This document shows, in pieces, positions 1-4,965 of a stretch of 6,386 nt of DNA. The translations under genes were made by a program, and so were the position numbers. The notes beneath the pieces were generated by a model. The model saw nothing but the letters and a program-made list of their open reading frames with translations. It did no database searches and was not told where the DNA came from. Numbering within the stretch: position 1 is the stretch's first letter; each line of letters starts with the position of its first letter. This DNA is from Actinomycetes bacterium (lineage in GTDB: Bacteria > Actinomycetota > Coriobacteriia > Anaerosomatales > JAJZPX01), in the NCBI GenBank assembly GCA_021811025.1, contig JAJZPX010000118.1, forward strand, positions 1-6,386. Reading direction: 5' to 3'.

Positions 1-287
1 GGCGAGGGATCTGCTCGCGCACCGGCCACGACAAGACCTCACTCGCGCTGTTCATCCACCAGAACCGGCCGGGCGCGCTTCTCATGATCCTGTCCGAGTT
101 CGCGTACGGGCAGATCAACCTGACGAAGCTGCAGTCCAGGCCGACGAAGAAGGCGCTCGGGGAGTACATGTTCTTCGTCGACCTGCAGGGGCACCTCGAG
201 GACCAGAACGTCGCGCTCGCGCTCGACTGCCTCCGGCTGAAGCTGCGCGAGGTGAAGATCCTCGGCAGCTACCCCGCGGCGCGCTAA
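1..287 (+). CDS. pheA: Prephenate dehydratase, C-terminal ACT domain (5'-truncated by window edge)
   Basis: Prephenate dehydratase converts prephenate to phenylpyruvate in phenylalanine synthesis. Only the last 94 codons are present (reading frame from base 3, TAA at 285-287), so the catalytic domain lies outside the window. What remains is the regulatory ACT domain. It opens with TGHDKTSLALF, followed by the phenylalanine-site motif PGALL, then INLTKLQSRP, the core strand EYMFFVDLQGH, and the family-typical ending VKILGSYP. In the family these parts form the allosteric phenylalanine-binding site. The usually invariant ESRP motif reads QSRP here (132-143), which may alter feedback inhibition. 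The pattern resembles monofunctional actinobacterial or Gram-positive PheA more than the fused chorismate mutase P-protein, but the fusion state cannot be seen. No terminator hairpin follows the stop. Confidence in the family is high. Confidence 0.93.
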   Translation, partial: RGICSRTGHDKTSLALFIHQNRPGALLMILSEFAYGQINLTKLQSRPTKKALGEYMFFVDLQGHLEDQNVALALDCLRLKLREVKILGSYPAAR

Positions 288-308
288 GCCGTCTCCAATA
301 AGTCGCCC

Positions 309-337
309 TTAACCATCCCATCACAGTATGTTATGCT
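309..337 (+). promoter_or_regulatory. Candidate sigma70-type promoter for the double-cubane reductase operon
   Basis: TTAACC (309-314) and TATGCT (332-337) each match four of six bases of the -35 and -10 consensus and are separated by exactly 17 bp. They lie in an AT-richer stretch just after pheA. Transcription would begin near 343, leaving a leader of about 33 bases before the ATG at 376. An overlapping TATGTT at 327-332 is poorly spaced from the -35. No FNR-like or other anaerobic regulator site was recognised. The call is inferred from sequence only. Confidence 0.42.
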
Positions 338-364
338 GCTGCCGTTCGGACGAGCCTCTGGATC

Positions 365-370
365 GGAGGG
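365..370 (+). promoter_or_regulatory. Shine-Dalgarno that fixes the reductase start at 376
   Basis: GGAGGG lies five bases before ATG 376. It decides against the in-frame ATG at 328, which has no ribosome site and falls inside the candidate -10 region. The GGAGG core (365-369) can pair with CCTCT (355-359) around a five-base loop, so the site may be partly hidden in the mRNA. Confidence 0.7.
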
Positions 371-375
371 CACCG

Positions 376-1680
376 ATGACGGCAGACACCACCAACCCCT
401 ACGGGCAGATGTGGGAGGAGCTCGGGCTCAACCTGCGCAGCCACTGCGCGCTGCTCGACGCTCTCGGCCCCATGTACGCCAACGCGTTCCTGTCTCAAGC
501 GAGTCGGCCGAAAGGCATGGAGTACTTCGACTTCGTGATCTCGGAGATTCACGGTCTGCGCATCAAGGAGCTGCAGGAGCACAAGGCGGCGGGCGGGAAG
601 GTCGTCGGGACGTTCTGCCTGTACGTGCCGGAGGAGGTCATCCGCGCGCTCGGCGCGGTCTCGATCGGGTTGTGCGCCGGCGTGGAGTGGGGCACGAACG
701 AGGTCGAGCGCTACCTCCCGCGCAACACGTGCGCGCTCATCAAGAGCTTCGTCGGCTTCAAGCTCGGCCGCGTGTGCCCGTATGTCGAGTCGGCGGACCT
801 GGTGATCGGCGAGACCACGTGTGACGGCAAGAAGAAGGCGTACGAGATCTTCGGCGAGATGGCGCCGACCTACGTGATGGAGCTGCCGCAGATGAAGCGG
901 CCGAACGATCTCGCGCTGTGGCGCGCCGAGATCGACCGCCTCGTGGAGCGCCTCGAGGAGCTCACCGGCAACGAGCTCACGGCCGACGCCCTCGCGAAGG
1001 CCACGCGCGAGGTCAACGACAAGCGCCGCGCGCTGCAGCGGCTGAACGCCGCCCGCGCCGCCGCTCCCGCGCCGATCTCGGGCCTCGACGCGCTGCTCGC
1101 GGTGCAGGTCGCGTTCTACGACGACGTCGCGCGCTTCACGCAGATGGTGAACGCCGTCGCGGACGAGCTCGAGGCTCGGGCAGCGGCGGGCGAGGGCGTG
1201 GCGCCGGCGGACGCGCCTCGCGTGCTCGTCACCGGTTCGCCGATGGCGATCCCGAACTGGAAGGTGCACGACGTTATCGAGAAGTCGGGCGGCGTGGTGG
1301 TGGCGGAGGAGATGTGCACCGGCAGCCGCTACTACGACACGCTGGTGCCCGAGACCGGCGGCGGCGTGGACGAGCAGCTGAACGCGATAGCGGCGAAGTA
1401 CCTCGGCATCAACTGCGCGTGCTTTACGCCGAACGCCGGCCGCCTCGACGACGTCCTGAGGCTCGCCAGGGACACGAAGGCCGACGGGATCGTGCACTGC
1501 GCGCTGCAGTTCTGCGCGCCGTACCAGATCGAGGCGTACTCGGTGGAGAAGGCCGCCGAGGCCGCCGGGATACCGGTGCTGCGGATCGACACCGACTACT
1601 CGGCCGAGGACCTCGGGCAGCTGAGGACGCGCGTCGAGGCGTTCCTCGAGATGATCGAGCCCGCGACGGACGTGGCGTAG
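376..1680 (+). CDS. Double-cubane-cluster reductase (DCCP/YjiM type, 2-hydroxyacyl-CoA dehydratase superfamily)
   Basis: This 434-residue cytoplasmic iron-sulfur protein belongs to the HgdB/BcrC superfamily. Its motifs fit the single-subunit DCCP/YjiM branch: GTFCLYVPEEVIRALGA (78-94), LPRNTCALIKS (114-124), CPYVESADLVIGETTCDGKK (134-153), MELPQMKRP (168-176), EEMCTGSRYYDT (311-322), NCACFTPN (346-353), LQFCAPY (377-383) and DTDYSAEDLGQLRTRVEAF (405-423). Eleven cysteines are present: 24, 81, 100, 119, 134, 149, 314, 347, 349, 375 and 380. DCCPs hold an [8Fe-9S] double cubane on six cysteines. By position, C81, C119 and C149 and three of the later ones are the likely ligands; this is inferred. 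Characterised relatives reduce small molecules such as acetylene after electron transfer from an ATPase partner, and the natural substrate is unknown. That partner follows after 7 bases. No second dehydratase subunit or CoA-transferase is nearby, which argues against a classical 2-hydroxyacyl-CoA dehydratase. The start is set by GGAGGG five bases upstream. Confidence 0.9.
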   Translation: MTADTTNPYGQMWEELGLNLRSHCALLDALGPMYANAFLSQASRPKGMEYFDFVISEIHGLRIKELQEHKAAGGKVVGTFCLYVPEEVIRALGAVSIGLCAGVEWGTNEVERYLPRNTCALIKSFVGFKLGRVCPYVESADLVIGETTCDGKKKAYEIFGEMAPTYVMELPQMKRPNDLALWRAEIDRLVERLEELTGNELTADALAKATREVNDKRRALQRLNAARAAAPAPISGLDALLAVQVAFYDDVARFTQMVNAVADELEARAAAGEGVAPADAPRVLVTGSPMAIPNWKVHDVIEKSGGVVVAEEMCTGSRYYDTLVPETGGGVDEQLNAIAAKYLGINCACFTPNAGRLDDVLRLARDTKADGIVHCALQFCAPYQIEAYSVEKAAEAAGIPVLRIDTDYSAEDLGQLRTRVEAFLEMIEPATDVA

Positions 1681-1687
1681 GCGCGCG

Positions 1688-2434
1688 GTGCGCGTGCTCG
1701 GCCTCGACATCGGCTCGCGGAGCGTCGACGCGGTGTGGCTGGACGGCGATCGTGTGGTGAGGCGCGCGGTCGCCGACTCGGGCTTCGACCCGCAGGCCGT
1801 GGCGGCGTCGCTCGCCGGGCGCGACGGGTACGACCGCGTGGTCGCGACCGGCTACGGCCGGCATGCGGCGGCCGGGGCGCTGGGCGCGGACGTCGTGACG
1901 GAGATCAAGGCGTACGCACTCGGCGCGTCGCGGCTGTGCCCCCGCGCGCGGGCCGTCCTCGACATCGGCGGGCAGGACACGAAGGTCATCTCGCTCGGGG
2001 CGGGCGGGCGCGTGCTCGACTTCGAGATGAACGACAAGTGCGCCGCGGGCACGGGCAAGTTCCTCGAGGTGATGGCGCGGGCGCTCGGCTTCGGGCTCGA
2101 GGAGCTCGGCGAGGCCGCGCTGGCCGCAGCGGGGAGCGTCACGATCTCGTCGATGTGCACCGTGTTCGCCGAGAGCGAGGTGACGGGGCTCGTGCATCGC
2201 GGCGAGGACCGCGCCCGAATCGCCCGCGGGCTGCACGACGCGGTCGCCTCGCGCACGCTCGGGACGCTGGCGCGCCTGGGCGTGCGGGGCCCGCTGGTGT
2301 TCGCGGGGGGCGTCGCGAAGAACGCGGCGATGGCCTCGCTCATCGAGGCGGGCTTCGAGGGCGAGGTCGTCGTGCCGGAGGAGGCGCAGACGGTGGGCGC
2401 GTACGGAGCGGCCCTCTCCGCACAGTCCCGCTGA
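1688..2434 (+). CDS. ATP-dependent [4Fe-4S] activator/reductase of the double-cubane protein (BadF/BadG/HgdC, YjiL type)
   Basis: This 248-residue protein is of the acyl-CoA dehydratase activase family, with an ASKHA (actin/Hsp70-like) ATPase fold. Seen in order: phosphate-1 motif GLDIGSRS (5-12), DIGGQDTKVI (92-101), NDKCAAGTGKFLE (115-127), SMCTVFAESEV (155-165), phosphate-2 motif GGVAKN (207-212) and a C-terminal GAYGAAL adenosine-side motif. C118 and C157 are the two cysteines that, from each monomer of the dimer, hold one shared [4Fe-4S] cluster. In the family, ATP hydrolysis changes the angle between the helices carrying this cluster and drives one electron into the partner reductase. 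The partner is clearly the gene just upstream. The GTG start lies 7 bases after that gene's stop with no convincing Shine-Dalgarno, so translation is probably coupled. The length is normal for a single-module activator. The physiological electron donor, a ferredoxin or flavodoxin, is not in the window. Confidence 0.93.
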   Translation: MRVLGLDIGSRSVDAVWLDGDRVVRRAVADSGFDPQAVAASLAGRDGYDRVVATGYGRHAAAGALGADVVTEIKAYALGASRLCPRARAVLDIGGQDTKVISLGAGGRVLDFEMNDKCAAGTGKFLEVMARALGFGLEELGEAALAAAGSVTISSMCTVFAESEVTGLVHRGEDRARIARGLHDAVASRTLGTLARLGVRGPLVFAGGVAKNAAMASLIEAGFEGEVVVPEEAQTVGAYGAALSAQSR

Positions 2435-2494
2435 GACCGCATCAAGGTCCGACAGCGGTGCGTGCTCGTGCGGCGATCCGCGTGCTCTCGCGCG

Positions 2495-2908
2495 TCAGCT
2501 TCCCGCCCCCACCCACTCGACCCTCACGCCGAGCGCCTCGGCCGCTTCGCGCATGCGGCCGTCCGCCGTCGCGAGGGCGCGGCCGCCGTGGAGCGCGAGC
2601 AGCAGGTACAGCGTGTCGTACAGCGGGCAGGGCAGTTCGCATGCGAGCGCGAGCGCTTGCGTCAGCAGGTCCTGCGTGGGGGCGAGGGCGAGGTCGAAGC
2701 GCTCCATCACGTCGAGTCGGTTCACCGCATGCTGAGTCGACAGCCCTCTCCACCGCACCTTCTTCCACAGCACGTTCGCGGCCTCGATCAGTACGTAGTC
2801 AGGGGCTGTGAGACGCGCTCCGGACTCCAGTTCCAGCATTCGCTCGCTGCCCGCCTCGGCGACGAGCAGTTTCACGAACGCGGACGCGTCGACGACGACC
2901 TCCCTCAC
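2495..2908 (-). CDS. vapC: VapC-type PIN-domain RNase toxin
   Basis: This 137-residue PIN-domain protein is a typical size for VapC. The Mg2+-binding acidic residues are all visible: D7 in VVVDASAFVKLL, E42 in YVLIEAANVLWK, D98 in PLYDTLYLLLA and D116 in LATADGRM. VapC toxins are ribonucleases that cleave tRNA or rRNA and stop translation when the antitoxin is lost. The GTG start (2908-2906) overlaps the antitoxin's TGA stop (2907-2905) as GTGA, so the two are translationally coupled. An upstream extension of this frame runs through the antitoxin coding region and has no PIN homology, so I did not use it. The 3' end converges on the activator gene across about 60 bp with no obvious terminator. 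The catalytic set is intact, so the toxin is probably functional; its RNA target cannot be read from the sequence. Confidence 0.9.
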   Translation of the reverse strand: MREVVVDASAFVKLLVAEAGSERMLELESGARLTAPDYVLIEAANVLWKKVRWRGLSTQHAVNRLDVMERFDLALAPTQDLLTQALALACELPCPLYDTLYLLLALHGGRALATADGRMREAAEALGVRVEWVGAGS

Positions 2909-3135
2909 CGGTCGCGGTCCTCGCGGATCATCGCGACGGTGTCGCCGAGATCCATGCCTCGCGTCTCCTCGATCAGTCGGCGCGACTCGGCGATCGACTC
3001 CTCTTTCGTCATCTTCAGCGAGCGCTTCAGCGTGTCCTTGATCTCCGCCTGCAGAGAGCGGCCGTTGCGCTCGGCGCGCTCCTTCAAGTGCCTCATCGTT
3101 CGCTCGTCCAATCCCCTGATAAGGAAGTCGGGCAT
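2905..3135 (-). CDS. vapB: VapB-type ribbon-helix-helix antitoxin (FitA-like)
   Basis: This 76-residue protein starts MPDFLIRGLDERTMRHLKER and continues through NGRSLQAEIKDTLKRSL (24-40). That is the β-strand, helix, helix layout of FitA/Arc-like ribbon-helix-helix antitoxins, which dimerise and bind operator DNA. The C-terminal half (about 43-76), rich in Glu, Arg and Asp, is the part expected to wrap the PIN toxin and block its active site; RHH antitoxins of this kind often insert an Arg there. The ATG is preceded by a strong GAGGAGG (3150-3144, minus strand) at 8 bases. The gene overlaps vapC by four bases. The protein, with VapC as co-repressor, probably controls its own promoter through the inverted repeat directly upstream. 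Confidence 0.88.
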   Translation of the reverse strand: MPDFLIRGLDERTMRHLKERAERNGRSLQAEIKDTLKRSLKMTKEESIAESRRLIEETRGMDLGDTVAMIREDRDR

Positions 3136-3142
3136 CTCGGTC

Positions 3143-3183
3143 GCCTCCTCGGATGATATCGGAATGATACCACCCGAGGAGGC
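3143..3183 (-). promoter_or_regulatory. vapBC operator/promoter region: perfect 10-bp inverted repeat with inner ATGATA repeats
   Basis: GCCTCCTCGG (3143-3152) and CCGAGGAGGC (3174-3183) are perfect inverted copies separated by 21 bp. The spacer holds two ATGATA hexamers (3153-3158 and 3164-3169) one helical turn (11 bp) apart. On the minus strand each reads TATCAT, five of six matches to a -10 box. The arm nearest vapB contains its Shine-Dalgarno. Symmetric or repeated half-sites over the promoter are what a VapB dimer-of-dimers operator would look like. If transcription begins above 3183, the same repeat would fold into an RNA hairpin that hides the ribosome site. No good -35 box was found, so the exact promoter is uncertain. 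Confidence 0.55.
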
Positions 3184-3227
3184 GCCTTCGACGGTCGAGC
3201 CGCCGCAAGCCTTGGCACATCTTCGGC

Positions 3228-3233
3228 TATACT
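3228..3233 (+). promoter_or_regulatory. Candidate -10 box of serS
   Basis: TATACT matches TATAAT at five of six positions and lies 46 bases before the serS TTG codon. Transcription would start near 3240, leaving a leader of about 34 bases that includes the Shine-Dalgarno. No -35 match is found at 16-18 bp; TTGGCA at 3212-3217 is only 10 bp away, too close. There is no room for a T-box or long riboswitch leader between this box and the gene. Confidence 0.4.
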
Positions 3234-3263
3234 CCTGACCAGCTTCTTGCCGGAATCTCTCCC

Positions 3264-3269
3264 GGAGGT
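3264..3269 (+). promoter_or_regulatory. Shine-Dalgarno that fixes the serS TTG start
   Basis: GGAGGT ends four bases before TTG 3274. Starting there gives MLDARWVRDN, the usual beginning of bacterial SerRS. The earlier in-frame TTG at 3247 would add nine residues without homology and would place this site inside the coding sequence. Confidence 0.72.
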
Positions 3270-3273
3270 CCCA

Positions 3274-4566
3274 TTGCTCGACGCACGCTGGGTACGCGAC
3301 AACGTCGAAGCCGTCCGCGAAGCGATGGCGAATCGCGGCGCTTCCTGGGACTTCGACCGCTTCCTCGCCCTCGACGAGGAGCGTCGCGAGCTGATCGCCA
3401 AGGTCGAGACGCGGCAGGCGCGCCGCAACGAGCTGTCGAAGGAGATCGGCGGCCTCATGAAGGACGGCCGGCGCGACGAGGCCGAGGCGCGCAAGGACGA
3501 GGTCCGGCTCATCAACGACGAGATCGCCGAGCGGGACCGGCACCGCGACGAGGTCGACGCCGAGCTGCGCGCGATGCTGCTAACCATCCCGAACGTGCCG
3601 GACGCTTCGGTGCCCGTCGGGCCGGACGAGACCGGCAACGTCGAGACGTACCGCTGGGGCGCGCCGCCTGCGTTCGACTTCGAGCCGAAGGCGCACTGGG
3701 ACCTCGGCCCGTCGCTCGGCATCATCGACTTCGAGAGGGCGGTGAAGCTCGCGAAGTCGCGCTTCGTGCTGCTCGGAGGGCTCGGCGCGCGTCTGGAGCG
3801 GGCGCTCATCAACTTCATGCTCGACGAGCACACCGGTCACGGCTACAGGGAGTGGTGGCCGCCGTCGCTAGCGAACGCAGACACGCTCACCGGCACGGGG
3901 CAGCTGCCCAAGTTCGAGGACGACCTCTTCAAGACGTCGGGCGAGGGGACGCCGTTGTACCTCATCCCTACGGCGGAGGTGCAGCTCACGAACATCCACC
4001 GCGACGAGACGCTCGACGCCTCGCAGCTCACGCTCGACTACTGCGCGTACACCCCATGCTTCCGCGAGGAGGCCGGCTCCGCCGGGCGCGACACGCGCGG
4101 GATGATTCGCGTGCACCAGTTCGACAAGGTCGAGATGGTGAAGTTCGCTCGGCCGGAGGACTCGATGGACGAGCTCGAGCGGATGGTGCGCGATGCAGGG
4201 CACATCCTGGAGAGACTCGGGTTGGCCTACCGGGTCATCGTCTTGTGCACGGGCGACATGGGCTTCTCGGCCGCCAAGACCTACGACCTCGAGGTGTGGC
4301 TGCCGAGCTACGGCGACTACAAGGAGATCTCCTCCTGCAGCAACACGAAGGACTTTCAGGCGCGCCGCGCGGGGATCCGCTATCGCGACCCGTCGGAGTT
4401 CAAGGGCACTCGCTTCGTGCACACGCTCAACGGGAGCGGGCTTGCCGTCGGGCGCACGCTGGCCGCCGTGCTCGAGAACTACCAGCGCGCGGACGGCAGC
4501 GTCGAGGTGCCGGAGGTGCTCGTGCCGTACATGGGCGGCGTGCGGGCGATCGAGCCGGAGGCGTAG
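3274..4566 (+). CDS. serS: Seryl-tRNA synthetase
   Basis: This cytoplasmic class II aminoacyl-tRNA synthetase charges tRNA(Ser), and tRNA(Sec) where present, with serine. It has 430 residues, the normal bacterial length. The N-terminal arm, about 30-105, is a charged antiparallel coiled coil that grips the long variable arm of tRNA(Ser). The catalytic core carries motif 1 around 173-197 (LERALINFML to REWWPP), the serine-binding TAEV (233-236), motif 2 FREEAGSAGRDTRGMIR (263-279), SSCSN (353-357) and motif 3 GSGLAVGRTLAAVLENYQ (387-404). The start is TTG, chosen because it yields the family's MLD beginning and follows GGAGGT by four bases. The gene is divergent from vapBC across 138 bp, with its own candidate -10 box. 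Nothing is broken, and it should be essential. Confidence 0.97.
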   Translation: MLDARWVRDNVEAVREAMANRGASWDFDRFLALDEERRELIAKVETRQARRNELSKEIGGLMKDGRRDEAEARKDEVRLINDEIAERDRHRDEVDAELRAMLLTIPNVPDASVPVGPDETGNVETYRWGAPPAFDFEPKAHWDLGPSLGIIDFERAVKLAKSRFVLLGGLGARLERALINFMLDEHTGHGYREWWPPSLANADTLTGTGQLPKFEDDLFKTSGEGTPLYLIPTAEVQLTNIHRDETLDASQLTLDYCAYTPCFREEAGSAGRDTRGMIRVHQFDKVEMVKFARPEDSMDELERMVRDAGHILERLGLAYRVIVLCTGDMGFSAAKTYDLEVWLPSYGDYKEISSCSNTKDFQARRAGIRYRDPSEFKGTRFVHTLNGSGLAVGRTLAAVLENYQRADGSVEVPEVLVPYMGGVRAIEPEA

Positions 4567-4606
4567 AGGCGCGCCCGAGGGGGGCCGGCGGCAGAAGAGA
4601 ATCGTT

Positions 4607-4810
4607 GTGGACGGCGACGGCTACCACCTCGACGGGGAGGACCCTCCCCTGGGGGTCATCCTGTGCGCCGATAAGGGACCGCAGCAGGTCGAGCTGCTGG
4701 AACTCGACCGCGGCGAGATACGCGCGGCGCGCCATCTCCTCGAGAAGCTGCCGATCGCACAGATGGAGCGCCGCATCGAGGAGGTGCGGCCTATCGACCC
4801 GCGACAGTAG
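4607..4810 (+). pseudogene. C-terminal remnant of a YhcG/DUF1016 PD-(D/E)XK nuclease
   Basis: The frame ending with TAG at 4808-4810 encodes about 60 residues that look like the end of DUF1016/YhcG proteins: DPPLGVILCADKGPQQVELL, then LDRGEIRAARHLLEKLP. The family pattern is NPPIG(L)ILC..K followed by VE.LEL and VAEYL..LP. Full family members are roughly 300-380 residues, with an N-terminal DUF1016_N domain and catalytic ELK and Asp residues upstream of this part. None of that is present: serS ends only 40 bases before the GTG at 4607. That GTG has no Shine-Dalgarno. I read this as a decayed leftover of a lost nuclease gene. A short expressed 67-residue protein starting at 4607 is the alternative. 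The homology is recalled from the family pattern, not computed. Confidence 0.68.
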
Positions 4811-4843
4811 TCACGCGCTCGCGCTCGGCAGCCTTCTCCCCGG

Positions 4844-4922
4844 CCTCGGCCTCCGGGCTGGCGGGTCACCTCACCCGCGCCTGTATTCCCGGAAGGCGAG
4901 GGAAGCGGAGGCCCGCCCGAGG
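4844..4922. other. Nested inverted repeats (possible three-way RNA/DNA structure) before zwf
   Basis: An outer imperfect stem pairs CCTCGG (4844-4849) with CCGAGG (4917-4922), and CCTCCG (4850-4855) with CGGAGG (4906-4911), with five unpaired bases at 4912-4916. Inside are a perfect hairpin GCGGGT/ACCCGC (4861-4866 with 4873-4878) and a weaker one TTCCC/GGGAA (4886-4890 with 4900-4904). No T-tract follows, so this is not a standard intrinsic terminator. It could be a terminator-like element, a leader structure of zwf or a mobile-element scar. High GC makes chance pairing easy. Confidence 0.35.
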
Positions 4923-4927
4923 TCGGG

Positions 4928-4933
4928 TACATT
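4928..4933 (+). promoter_or_regulatory. Weak candidate -10 box of zwf
   Basis: TACATT fits the loose TAnnnT pattern of -10 boxes in high-GC bacteria and lies 38 bases before the zwf ATG. No -35 box is found at normal spacing. It is listed because zwf is separated from the nuclease remnant by a 155-bp gap and should have its own promoter. Confidence 0.22.
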
Positions 4934-4965
4934 GGTCGTGTCCGCAGCGAGACCTGGAGGTTCGC

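Noticed and set aside
328..375. N-terminal extension of the reductase from ATG 328
   Set aside because: The extension has no ribosome site, falls in the candidate -10 box and adds residues without homology.
331..1710. Long open frame on the minus strand opposite the reductase gene
   Set aside because: It is an Arg/Ala/Leu-rich shadow of high-GC third-position bias. The plus strand has clear family motifs, a ribosome site and an operon partner.
2435..2494. Hairpins between the convergent activator and vapC genes (for example 2467-2484)
   Set aside because: The stems are short with wobble pairs and no T-tract on either strand, so I cannot support a terminator.
2909..3220. N-terminal extension of the VapC frame upstream of GTG 2908
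   Set aside because: It overlaps vapB in another frame and shows no PIN sequence; the GTGA overlap start is typical for toxin-antitoxin pairs.
3237..3270. Possible leader hairpin masking the serS ribosome site (GACC/GGTC and CCGG/CCGG)
   Set aside because: There are two four-base stems with unequal loops, as expected by chance at this GC content.
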